Program-made: the position numbers and the translations under genes | The notes under the pieces: model-generated | What the model saw: only the letters and a program-made list of their open reading frames with translations | Databases searched by the model: none | What the model was told of the DNA's origin: nothing | Shown: positions 10,251-21,836 of the stretch, in pieces | How the letters are laid out: every line of letters starts with the position of its first letter | Position numbering within the stretch: the first letter of the stretch is position 1 | Source: Odiellus spinosus | Lineage: Eukaryota > Arthropoda > Arachnida > Opiliones > Phalangiidae | NCBI GenBank assembly: GCA_963920705.1 | Contig: OY987225.1 | Location: 29,573,538 to 29,637,537, forward strand | Reading direction: 5' to 3' | DNA length: 64,000 bases

Positions 10251-10770
10251 GCTTTATCTATTTTAAGAATATCATCTTGATATTAAAGTCAGTCGGAAAT
10301 TTCAACATACTATCAATAATTCCTAAGAATTTAAGAAGCCAAGGCTTAGAGAGAAAGAGAGATGAAATAAATCCATCAGCTTTTGGAGAACGACGCAAAC
10401 TTGGTATAATACAAAGTCCGTCTATTATTTCAAAAATTAAAAGTTCCGAGGCGGTTCCATTTCAATTTCGGTGTCCTATTGTCCGCTTAGTCAGGCGGGG
10501 GTTGGTTGGAGCGTTCGCCAATTCATTCGGAACGAAACTAGACAACGAAACGCCAAGGGGATGATGATGGAGAAAGGAAATTAACGAGGAACAATAAAGA
10601 GCCAACTAGAGGGCGTGAAAACGGACGATCGGACAATAAATCCTTAAGAGATCAAAATGGAGAAAATGATCGCTCTACTCTGATATAGCGAAGGAACGTA
10701 TACGTTCAAGTCAAGAATTTGACCAGTCGCCTGTAAACACAATTTTGTACGTGTACGGAATAAAGATTAT

Positions 10771-10787
10771 CTTTAAAGGGAGGATGA
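10771..10787 (+). repeat. solitary TTTAAAGGGAG-type terminus
   Basis: CTTTAAAGGGAGGATGA is a near-perfect copy of the family end, but no partner end lies within 1 kb. Confidence 0.3.
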
Positions 10788-10856
10788 AATGAAATTTGAA
10801 CCTATTTTAAAATTTGGATTTTAATTGAATAAACACGTACTAGTTTCTGTACAAGG

Positions 10857-11225
10857 GATAAACACCCTAAAAAATCTCTACCGGGAGAAAAATCCTAAGA
10901 TATATCAGTTGTAATTCTGTACCAGTAGAAAACCCCTAAAATTGATCAGTCTTAATTCTGTGTCAGGAGAAAAACTACTAAAATTGATCAGTTTCAATTC
11001 TGTGCCAAGAGAACCCCTAAAATTGACCAATTTTAATTCTATGCCAATAGAAAACCCCTAAAATTTATGACTTTTAATTACGCATTAAAAGAAAACACCT
11101 AAAATTGATCAATTTTAGCTCTGCACTATAGAAGAAAACCAATGAAACTGATCAGTCTTAATTCTGTGCCAGGAGAAAACCCACTAAAACCCATCAGTCT
11201 TAATTGCGTACCAGGAGAAAACCCG
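10857..11225. repeat. degenerate tandem repeat, about 42-bp unit, about 9 copies
   Basis: Copies share AAAATTGATCAGTCTTAATT, CTGTGCCAGGAGAAAACCC. Units are diverged and vary in length, so this is an older array than the other minisatellites here. Confidence 0.75.
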
Positions 11226-12433
11226 AATATTACGGTACATCTGCATTTGTAAAACACACGTGTCCGATAAGACTTACGACATTTACCAAAAAAACTTTCC
11301 ACAAAAAAAAAAAAAAGGTCTTGAGTGACTTAAAACTGTTTGTCTGAAAATACGATTGGAAATAGAATCACAAAATAAAAATCACTTAATTTTCTTTTTC
11401 GCGTGGCCTTTAAGGTAAATCACCTTCACCACTCCTACATACAGGCAATGCACCAACAGAATCCCCTGGAGCAAATTCAGAGTCCGTTGAAAAGGAGAGG
11501 CGAAAAGTGTTGAGATCGTTAACACTCATCATTTTCATCGAAGCCGGGATTCTTTTGTTCAAAGCTATTCGACACCGCCTATATCTTCAGGGTCAGTTTG
11601 ATATGGCAGTGCGTATAAAGCTAAACTATCTTTAAAATAAAATTCGTAAAAGGCCCAAGTGTGTACATAAACCTATTGCAATTTCAAATTAGCTACGACC
11701 GCGGAAAAGAGAAAGATTCCCAAAACGAGTGGTAAGTACACATTCAGGGCAAGTACTAGGTTATTTCTACCACGAGTTTTCCAAGTTCACCTTTAGCTAC
11801 GATCATAAAGCAAATAGCTAGAGTAGGAATGGTTAGCTAACTTAATACCTAGTGAAAATTCGACAAAAAATTACTAGATAGGAATGATTTGATTTGTTTA
11901 AAGACCGCTGCACACCTATTTGTATTTGTTTTTATCGAGTCACTTCCTGATTAAAATCTGTATACCGAGTACACGATTAAGTAACTCATTACAATGTTAA
12001 ATACGTTACCTAGTCAGTTTCCTAATCTCTTTAATACAGTCAAAGTTACAAGCTTGCGCGCCGATTACGTCAAAGTAATCAACTTTGAAAAGTACACGAA
12101 CAATCCTAAAATCAGTTTTCCAACTAAAATTCCGGACCAGACGGTAATTTTGAGGCTCTAGTTTTTAACCGAAGCGTTCAGCAAACGATTTGTGGCTTCA
12201 TTATCTTAGAAGAAGACAAGATGCAAGTCCACGAACTTTAGAAAAATATTTATCAACACTGGCTTAACTTTTGTTTCAAGTTTTAAATTTAAATTGACGA
12301 TAAAATGAATTTTCTTTAATTCATAAATATTTGTTCTTCATTATTAATTAAAATTTAAAAGTACCATGAAATAAACATGTGCGGCGCGCTTTATATCTAG
12401 GGAAACCTCAACCTGATACGAACTTTAGTCGCT
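11226..12433. other. intergenic, no gene seen
   Basis: No repeat family or exon recognised in this stretch. Confidence 0.35.
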
Positions 12434-12649
12434 GGAACGCGTAGCTGTTTAAGTTGACTGATCGATGACCACGGGTTCGTGGTTTAAATTCGCGCTTTTA
12501 GCCCCGGTGGCTCGCACCACCTCCCCTTATATCTGCCCCTCCCCTTACCCTCTCTCTCTCTCTTATACACCCTTTTAACTGGGGCCTTGGCATTGTGATG
12601 GATCGAACTCTCCACGGCATGCCCACCCTACCTAACTGGTTATCAGAGT
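12434..12649. mobile_element. tRNA-derived SINE-like segment
   Basis: On the plus strand, GTAGCTGTTTAAGTTGAC (12441-12458) resembles a pol III A box and GGTTTAAATTC (12481-12491) a decayed B box (consensus GGTTCGANTCC), at tRNA-like spacing. On the minus strand, AGTTCGATCC (complement of 12600-12609) resembles another B box, with TAACCAGTTAGG upstream of it. A CT-rich run lies between. This may be a composite or two nested SINE remnants. No intact tRNA fold was confirmed. Confidence 0.35.
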
Positions 12650-15187
12650 CACCTTATACAATAAGCAAAGGCTTAAACGACCTTCGTACACCACTCGTAT
12701 TAGTCTCGGTTAACAATGAACATTAGTATGATGAGATTCGCGGGTTCGCCACGCTCTCGTCGAAATAGCTACTTTTCCGCAATACCCTTAAGCTCGTGAT
12801 CTATTGTTAATAAATGATGATTTTAATTCTCAGGTACTCAGCAAACCCTCAGATCTAGAGTTTTCCTACCTTTTGATTAATTGAAATAGAATAAAACGGG
12901 ATTGAAGGAGTAAGGTATATCTTTCATCATAAGGGTATTTTATATCAATATTGCTGTAGGAAAGGTTTTTAAACTACTTGGTTTAATATTACCTAATTAT
13001 CTGCCACAACTTTGGTTCCACTTTTCCTTAAACTTATATAGTAAAAGTATAAATTTCATACTTTAGATTAATTCAAATAATTTAAATTAATCATTCTTTT
13101 GACCTTTTTGCAATTTTTCGGTAGAGTAATTATTTTTAACTCTTTTATAATATATGAAATATTATTATTAATAATTATGATTAATTTAAAGGGTGGTCAT
13201 AATTAAAATTACGTGTAATTGTAATTCCTTAATTTTGACATATAGGGTCTCTTTAAACTACTGATTTAATTGACTTTTCAAATGGAAATACGCAAGAGCG
13301 GAACAAAATTTTATATATGAAAATATTTTACATACCCAAGAAGAAGATAATATGACGCTGGTGACAAATGTACTTTGGAGAATGGGTCATTGCAGCTTTG
13401 GTCTTTATGACCAGGCTTGTTTACGCTTGTCTGTCCCTTTAAATAAAAACAGAGAGAATTTATTTAAAATTATATCTAAACAAAATATGATATATTCCCC
13501 GCAAGAGCGTGCTTCAACCCAGAGGTTTAAAATTTTAATATATTAAATATAATCTTTACTAATTAAAAATAAAAAATGGTGATAACCTTATAATTAAAAT
13601 AATTAAATTAATAATTAGGCTTAATGACTTAACGTTTTTGCGATGTTTAACAAGCGTTTTAAATAAAATTATAATCAAGAATTAAATTATCTTTAAGTGA
13701 AGAAAAACCTAGTTTCTAACAGCTGTAGTTAAGAACTATTAATTATAATATAATTAATTAAATTAATATAAAAACTTAATTCGTTATCATTTTTCAAAGC
13801 CCGCCATTTTTCACGTGTAATAGGCCTAACTAGTGGTTAATAAATTCAATATAAAATATGATACACATTATTTAAATAACTTTCTATCCTCCTATATCGA
13901 TTTAATATGTATACTTTAATAACTTACGCAGACGATACGGGTTTGCGCAGTGTTCATTTATGATTAAAAAATTATATTTTAGCTCTATATAAAAGTATAC
14001 ATAGGGTAAAATGGTGATTATGACCTTCTCGGGCGGAAAATGAAAAGAGATATACAATATAGGAAAAATTCGACGAAGACTAATTTATTTAAACGTCTTC
14101 GTGTGTTTTGGAGCGTAGTAACTTTTCTGGTAGGTTTGCTAGAGCTCGGAAAACGAGGAGGAGAGAAATACAGAGAAATCTCAAACAAGATGGTTCGTGA
14201 GGAAGAACTGTTTTCGCCCCCCCCCCTCCCAAGTTAAGTTTTTAATTAAAACTGCGGCCGAAGATAGGGTTTGAATCTTTCTTTCTTTTTACGTTAAGTA
14301 TTTTTTCGCGTACGCCCTGCCTTTAGGAGTCCCAGCGGCGGACAGTAGCGTGATCGCTTTAGTCATGAGAAAAACCCACTTTTTGCGTAACTACAAAGCG
14401 ACTAGCTAGAACGGGAACGGATCGACTTTAACCACCCCCTCAACTTCTACTTGCACCCTAAAAAGAAAGAGAGGAACATTTATTACTCTAAGCAACTCAA
14501 CCGGAAATCCAACCTCAAAAAAGAAAAAAAAAAAGATGGATTTCGCTACGCCCGCCTGTTAAAACTTCGGACATCCCGAAAAAAGAGAGGTTGAACAAGG
14601 AAGATTCTTATTCCGGATTGTTAAGCCTAGTTTTTACTTTTTAAAGTAGGCTTAAATGAGCCGTTTAAATTACACATGGTTTTCAAGAGGAAATTGCCTG
14701 TATCTAGCTAGGGAATCCATTTTACTTTTACCAAATACAATTTAATTACCTTCCCTGGACTCGCATTGTGTAGAGTAGCCTTTTTCTCCGGGAGAGTAAG
14801 AGGGTAATGGGTTGTTCAAATGTTCTTCATGTATTGCACGTTTTACCATTCCACAGCAGACAAAATTGAATTCCCTTTTCTTCAAAAATTTTTAGAGCCA
14901 CCCCATGACGAAATGGGTCTCTCGCGTTCCGCAAGAGCGATCGCGACAATTAGAGTCCAGGGTATACAAACTTAAATTGTCTTTGAATAGACTAAATTCG
15001 CCAACTTTAATTCCTGTTTATCTAATTTCAAGCAGGATCGTTGGCAAATCTAATTTTAGTTTCAAAACCTAATAAGCAAACGAAGGTTTCTGATTTAATC
15101 TACTTTGAAAAATTTTAAGTCGCATTCTTGATGGAATAGTTACAGTTACCTTAACTGACATGTTTGTTTCTAAGCCTAATTGTCTGG
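12650..15187. other. intergenic, no gene seen
   Basis: Very AT-rich between about 12950 and 14000. Short open frames have no recognisable product. A GTTAAGCCTAG segment occurs at 14619. Confidence 0.35.
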
Positions 15188-15560
15188 AAAATGTAATCCT
15201 AAGCCTAATTTGAAAATATTTCAGAGAAAGTTTTAAACAAAAAATGCTAAGCCTAATTTGAAAATATTTCAGAGAAAGTTTTAAACAAAAAATGCTAAGC
15301 CTAATTTGAAACAAAAATGCTAAGCCTAATTTGAAAATATTTCAAAGTAAGTTTGAGACAAAAAATGCTAAGCGTAATTTGAAAACATTTCAAAGTAAGT
15401 TTGAAACAAAAAATGCTAAGCCTAATTTGAAAATATTTCAAAGTAAGTTTGAAACAAAAAATGCTAAGCCTAATTCGAAAATATTTAAAGATAAAATCAT
15501 TCAACGCCAAGCCTAATTTTAAAACATTTCAGCTTTAAAAAATTCAAATACTTAAGCCTA
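15188..15560. repeat. 48-bp minisatellite, about 7 copies
   Basis: Unit begins TAAGCCTAATTTGAAAATAT and continues TTCAAAGTAAGTTTGAAACA and AAAAATGC. Some units are shortened. Repetitive open frames on both strands in this stretch come from the array. It again contains TAAGCCTAA. Confidence 0.85.
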
Positions 15561-17672
15561 ATTTCAAAATTTAAATAAAACATTCAAGGGGTAAGCCCGA
15601 GGCATTTTTATGTACGTTATTTTAGGATTTTGGATAGATTTTGATATTTATCATCTATTTTTGAGCAAATGTACGGGATTTTTTTCGTAAGAGCTTTTAA
15701 TTTAAGATTATTTCAAAAGTCGATTAAGCCTAACACAAGGCCAAATGTAATTGCTAGTTATATCATAATTGTCTAAAAAGATAAGTTCCAAACTAAAGCA
15801 ATACGATTAGGTATATTTTCAGCTTTCCTTTAAATAAAATGCCTTTCCGTCAGTTGTTCCCGCACCCATGGTATCAGCCTTATTTCCATCTTGGCTGAAG
15901 AACAAATAAAAACCACGGGGAGGAGGAATTTCAAAGATTGAATAGGTCGATTTCGACTTCAGTTGGCCGCAAAAATTGATTTTTCAATGAGGGGGAAACT
16001 TTGCCAAGTATATACGCTCGGGTTCTTGCTCTTAGTTTGAAACAAATCGTCCGGATAAAAAGCCAAAAACTATCGGTTTTTAAGGCTTAAAGTTTAGACA
16101 ATTCCTCGTCATTCTTATATCGCGCACAAATATATACTTGGAAATGAGTTAAGAATTTCGTAGAAGAGTTTGAAATCATTTTCACCACAATTATTTTTTT
16201 GTTCAAAGATTTAATTTGCATAGTAGCGAAGACTAAGGGAGATTGTTAGACAAGAAATAAAATTAGTCTTTGCGCAAATATGTATTGTTTTTATTCTTGA
16301 ATAGGAGCATTTACCGTAAGGTTGGACTGATTGCTTTCTTACTTAAAAGGAAAAATTTTGAAATTGTTCAAAAGATACATTGTTTAAATTTATTCGACTA
16401 AATTTTGTTCGTTTTTGAATTAAAATAAATGCTAATTTGATTTTATATTTCAACTAAATTGAATTACTTTTCACCCTCCTTTTAAACCACAAAATCATTT
16501 TTTTATTTGTCTGTTTTCCTTGGAAAGTCCATACTCAATAGCAGAGTCTCAAGAGACGGGGAAAATGGTCGGTAGGAAAATTCTCATAATTCCTTTCAAA
16601 CTATATTTATTATAACGTTAATTTCGCCAAATAAATATAAAATTTGAATTCTCATTTAAAACGAAATATATGTATAGGGAATGATTACACAATAGTATGT
16701 GATCCCTCGATTGTCTAGGAAGAATTGCAAGATGAAAGCAATTGCGAGTACACATAGAAGGATTTCTATAGCTTTCAATGCGTATATATATAACAATTGA
16801 TATGTAAAGAAACCTTTGATAAACTCGACACGCTGTTCTGTTCATAGAAAAGAGTCGAGAAGGGCTGGTCGACTTTCTGTAGATGGCGCCATTGAAAAGG
16901 ACCAAGAAGATGAGACTGAGAGTAGAGTTCCGGAAGAACCAGAAAAAAAGAAAAAGGTTTCCCATAGTGAATTCATCATTCCAGAATCTCTATCCTCTTC
17001 TCCGCCCTCTCTCTCTCTCTTTCTCCTCAACATTCTCCGCTCTTGGTCTTCTTTTATCTTTTCGACCCCCTTTTACGTTCGCCATCTTTAATTCAGAAGT
17101 CACTCCCATAAGAACTCTTTCGTGAGATAGAACCATAAAAAAGATGCCCCCGGCCTGATGACCCCGTGATATTTATGACGTAGATAAGTTTCCAAAATCT
17201 TTAAATTCATACTATTAAGATTTAATTACAAAGCTTAATTTTAAAATTGAAAAAAGAAAAGTTTTAAATTTCCGCATTAAAACTATTTTAATTTATTATT
17301 AGAATGGTAATTAACGTAATTAGAAAATTTGCAGGGGCAAAAATTTGCAGGGGCAGAGTACAACTTTTTTAACATGTTTTAAGCCGATTTAATTTCCTCC
17401 TCTCAAATAATATTTAATAGAAATCATTTTTTTGGTCGAAGCGGGGAAATTCGCGACAATGCCAATACGATCTTAACGCGCCACTTGTGTTCGGCTCCAG
17501 CCACCAGGATCGCGCTGGAGTCACTTTGCTCCATTGAAGTTTCCAATCTACTGACACGGATATCAATCACCAATAACCGAACTTGCATTTTATTCTGGTT
17601 GAGATCATAGGCTGAGGTCATGAGGGTGTACAGAATCTTTTACAACTTTATACGAGGATTTCTCTGACAATC
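15561..17672. other. intergenic, no gene seen
   Basis: AT-rich with a purine/pyrimidine-skewed patch near 16860-17060 that produces overlapping chance frames on both strands. A decayed TTTAAAGGGAG-type end (CACCCTCCTTTTAAAC) lies at 16475. Nothing else recognised. Confidence 0.35.
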
Positions 17673-17821
17673 TACACTGTAAAAAATAAAGGGTCGGATA
17701 AATACCTTTAAAGGTATTTCTGCTTGCCACCCCAGGCGCACCCTTTTAGGTACTTATTAATACCCTACTTTAGGGGTATTATAAAATACCTTCTATTAAG
17801 GGTATTAATGAATACCTTTGG

Positions 17822-18200
17822 GGTACTATTTAGCACCATATATGGTATTTATTCAGACTTCAAAAAATACTATTGGGGTTCGAAAAAAGACCTTTTGGGT
17901 CATTAGGGGTACTAATTGGTACCATATATGGTATTTATCCAGACTTCAAAACTTCGCTTTAGGGGTACGAAATAATACCTTTTCGGACATTAGAGGTAAT
18001 AATTGGCACCATATAAGGTATTTATCCAGACTTCAAAACTTCACTTTAGGGGTACGAAATAATACCTTTTCGGCCATTAGAGGTACTAATTGGCACCATA
18101 TAAGGTATTTTTCATACTTCAAAATTTCGCTTTGGGGGTGTGAAGAAATACCTTTTCGGCCATTAGAGGTACTAATTGGCACCATATAAGGTATTTTTCG
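17822..18200. repeat. 87-88-bp tandem repeat, about 4.5 copies
   Basis: AATTGGCACCATATAAGGTA recurs at about 17915 (variant), 18000, 18089 and 18174, with TCCAGACTTCAAAACTTC and AATACCTTTTCGG between. It forms the left inner part of the 4.16-kb element. The frame across it is a by-product of the period. Confidence 0.8.
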
Positions 18201-18676
18201 GGAAAATAAAAGATACTTCTTTCATTATTTAAATAGTAGCAAACCTGGAAGATTTATTTGTACAAAATAATGGGTTATCATACATCACAATGATTTAAAA
18301 ATCAAAATAAATCCAGATTTGTATTATGGTTTCATGCATTTGAAAAAGAGGTTTTAACACGAGTTGATGCACTTTGAGAAATTGGTTTTTCACGAGGTTA
18401 CAAATTTGTCAACTTTAATTTTAGTACAAAGTTATGGGTTTGAAAAGAGGTTTTTAACAAGTTTATGATTTTGGTTTTTAAAAGAAGTTCATTAATTTGG
18501 AAAAGAAAGCTTTTTATAAGACTTTTATGCATTTTGAGAAAGATGGGTTTTATGGATTTTGAGAAATGGAATTTTATCACAAATATATGAATACGTTAGT
18601 TTTAATCACAAATTTATGGGTTTAGTATTTACCACAAAGATGGGTTTCAAAAAGGCCTTTTACAACAAACTTATTT
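18201..18676. other. element interior with degenerate repeat
   Basis: Loose recurrences of TTTGAGAAA, GGTTTTTA and CACAAATTTATG suggest an old degenerate tandem repeat. No gene. Confidence 0.35.
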
Positions 18677-19627
18677 TTAAATACTAATAATGAGTCATTA
18701 AATACTAATAATGAGTCTTTAATTACTAATAATAAACCATTAAATACTAATTGTGAATAATGATTTATATAAAATTACTATGAATTATTTATTACTAATT
18801 ATGAATTAAATATTACTAATTATGAATTAAATATTACTAATTATCAATTAAATATTACTAATTATCAATTAAATATTACTAATTATGAATTAAATATTAC
18901 TAATTATGAATTAAATATTACTAATTATGAATTAAATATTACTAATTATGAATTAAATATTACTAATTATGAATTAAATATTACTAATTATGAATTAAAT
19001 ATTACTAATTATGAATTAAATATTACTAATTATGAATTAAATATTACTAATTATGAATTAAATATTACTAATTATGAATTAAATATTACTAATTATGAAT
19101 TAAATATTACTAATTATGAATTAAATATTACTAATTATGAATTAAATATTACTAATTATGAATTAAATATTACTAATTATGAATTAAATATTACTAATTA
19201 TGAATTAAATATTACTAATTATGAATTAAATATTACTAATTATGAATTAAATATTACTAATTATGAATTAAATATTACTAATTATGAATTAAATATTACT
19301 AATTATGAATTAAATATTACTAATTATGAATTAAATATTACTAATTATGAATTAAATATTACTAATTATGAATTAAATATTACTAATTATGAATTAAATA
19401 TTACTAATTATGAATTAAATATTACTAATTATGAATTAAATATTACTAATTATGAATTAAATATTACTAATTATGAATTAAATATTACTAATTATGAATT
19501 AAATATTACTAATTATGAATTAAATATTACTAATTATGAATTAAATATTACTAATTATGAATTAAATATTACTAATTATGAATTAAATATTACTAATTAT
19601 GAATTAAATATTACTAATTATGAATTA
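18677..19627. repeat. 21-bp AT minisatellite, about 40 near-identical units plus degenerate leader
   Basis: The regular part starts near 18790; each 21-bp unit contains CTAATTATGAATTAAATATT. A few early units have ATCAATT, and the following 35 or so are identical. Before it, 18677-18770 has diverged 21-bp units with AATACTAATAATGAGTC. The gradient from diverged to identical shows the direction of amplification. Confidence 0.95.
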
Positions 19628-19981
19628 TTAATTATTTAATACGAATTATTAATTATTTAATACGAATTATTAATTATTTAATACGAATTATTAATTATTT
19701 AATACGAATTATTAATTATTTAATACGAATTATTAATTATTTAATACGAATTATTATTAATTATTTAATACGAATTATTATTAATTATTTAATACGAATT
19801 AATTATTTAATACGAATTAATTATTTAATACGAATTAATTATTTAATACGAATTAATTATTTAATACGAATTAATTATTTAATACGAATTATTAATTATT
19901 TAATACGAATTATTAATTATTTAATACGAATTATTAATTATTTAATACGAATTATTAATTATTTAATACGAATTATTAATA
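19628..19981. repeat. second AT minisatellite, 17 units of 18, 21 or 24 bp
   Basis: Units share TTATTTAATACGAATTATTA. The repeat length steps by 3 bp: 21, then 24, then 18, then back to 21. The unit resembles the reverse complement of the preceding array's unit (ATTTAAT then C, then ATTAxTAAT), so the two arrays may be inverted relatives. Confidence 0.9.
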
Positions 19982-21605
19982 AGAGAAATTAATCCAGTAA
20001 TTATTAAATTCTGATCTAGTATTAATAATCCATGAAAAATCCATTTTAATTATAATTGGTCTAATCATAGTTAATTTGATTCTATCATCAATAAATTTCA
20101 ATCAGTCATAAAGCTTTAAATAAATTTAATCACTTTTATTGGTAAAATTGTGATTAATTTTAATTTAGATTAGGATTAGCTTCATCGATTAGATTTATTT
20201 TTGATTATATTTAAATTATAATTATTAAAATGGAATTAAGCGTTTAAACTGTGTTAATCGATTTTATCATAATTAAATTAATCTTCTTCATCATTGTTCG
20301 ATTGTCACGTGAATCAAAATATTCTGTCTAAAATTCTGTTCGCCAAAGCATTTTCTACCGCTGGCAGCCAGTGTCAGTTAAAATTTCAAACCAGTGGCGT
20401 TATTTTTTCATGGTGATTTTCAGTCAACACTTTCTACCCCATCCTCCCTTTGCGGTAAGCCTGATAAAGAAAAATTCTTCACTCCACTGCTCTGTATAAT
20501 ACAACAACGGTTGTTAAAAGCCTCCTCCATTCGATCCTTGCTTTTACGTGTCGGAACCACAGGTCGGTTCTTGCCCTGTAGTTGGATTAGACCAACACTT
20601 CTGTTCTGCCGTTAATAGTCTCATGTGTAGGCCTTGGTAGCTCAGTTGGTTAGAGTGTGGGACAGTTACTGAACGACCCTGAGGTGTGTCTTATGTTGTC
20701 ATATCAGGATTCCTGTTTATCCACTTAAATCATGTTTAAACCGTACCTAATGGTTGTTAAAAACCTTCTCCATACCATGTTATTCTATCTTTTAGGACAG
20801 TGATCGGCAGAATAAACTTTCCCTTTTCTGTTATATCAGAATCACATTCAGTTTGTTCCTGAAAAAATAAGAGCCCTTCACTCCTTCTTCAAGTTGAAAT
20901 AACTAGCAAAGGCTTAAGCTTGATAGGATTATGCTAAGCAGCTAACATACTCGTGAAGGAATTATTGCATATGTTCGAAACTTGAAATTTGGAAAATCAT
21001 GAAGATTTATAACATATATAAATTAATAGATATGCCTACCTTTCAATCTGCGTTTCAGCAACCTTCGATTTCAAAGAGTTAAATACAAGTTAAGCTTGCG
21101 CCTAAATTGATGGCTCGGTCGCGTCTCTACTACGAAGAAAACAGAGAGAATACTTAAACGAAGGAGGTGAAAGAGACTGCCCGTTTTCCCGTTCTAACGC
21201 GCTTACCGCTTATTGTGCGCTAGGTACAAGCTTCCACTCGTTTGTTACTCACTCAGAGATAGATATCACCTCCGCCAAAAAGTGACGCGGCACCAAGCGT
21301 TATTCTCTCGTCAAGGTTGCTAGAGATATTTCGCTGGGTTCTAGTCTCCCGAGCGTTAACATTTGAATCCACAAAAAAACAATTTAAACCTTGGGGCGCT
21401 TGTTTTAGTTTACCTTCTATTAATGACATTAGATATTTTACTTTTCTCCAATTAAGATCCCAATAAAACATTAATATCAACAATATGTATAATAAGACTT
21501 ACAATGATTTTGGAATAAAATTTCCAGCGTAGTTTTCATTTCGCGGGGTTTCCGATTGTTAAGCCTAATTTGACAAAAGTAGGCTTAGGAAAAAAATTTC
21601 ACGAG
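19982..21605. other. right interior of the 4.16-kb element
   Basis: Non-repetitive sequence without a recognisable protein. A tRNA-like segment lies at 20632-20702 and a TTAAGCCTAATTTGAC segment at 21559. Chance frames only. Confidence 0.35.
20632..20702 (+). pseudogene. tRNA-like or SINE-head remnant
   Basis: GGTAGCTCAGTTGGTTAGAG includes a perfect A box (TAGCTCAGTTGG, 20638-20649) with the usual D-arm. The anticodon arm is unclear and the expected B box near 20680-20700 is absent, so this is not a working tRNA. It could be a decayed tRNA gene or the head of a SINE. Confidence 0.45.
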
Positions 21606-21836
21606 CTTGGTTCGATAATACCTTTTGGGGTTTTAAAAAAGACCTTCTTTACTCATTAAATACCCTTCGGAAGTCGAAAATACCCTAATGGTATTGAAAA
21701 GAACCCTTAAAAATTCTTAGGGTGTGTTTAAGCGCCATCGGTAGTACTAATAAATACCTTAAGGTGTTTTTCCATTAAAAGTACCTTTTAAGGCGTTTAA
21801 AACGACCCCAAAAATACCTTCATTTTTTACAGTGTA

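Larger units (their letters stand above)
9681..10856. other. intergenic, no gene seen
   Basis: AT-rich. Holds a minus-strand copy of the 50-bp repeat (10200-10250) and a solitary CTTTAAAGGGAGGATGAAA end at 10771. An open frame at 10277-10564 has no recognisable similarity. Confidence 0.4.
17673..21836. mobile_element. 4.16-kb non-autonomous DNA transposon-like element
   Basis: The left end TACACTGTAAAAAATAAAGG is mirrored by the right end, whose complement reads TACACTGTAAAAAATGAAGG. Just inside, both sides are rich in AATACCTTT, GGGGT and GGTATT segments, so the similarity extends beyond the tips. TA flanks both CACTG tips, consistent with a 2-bp target duplication or with the tips themselves. 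The interior holds an 87-bp repeat block, two large 21-bp-period AT arrays and a tRNA-like segment, and no transposase. CACTG tips occur in several cut-and-paste superfamilies; assignment is open. Confidence 0.55.

Noticed and set aside
10277-10564. 95-codon plus-strand frame
   Set aside because: Its first codon is TTG, no ATG-led product matches a known family, and composition is not coding-like.
16816-17125. Overlapping frames on both strands near a CT-rich patch
   Set aside because: Caused by strand composition skew; no domain recognised.
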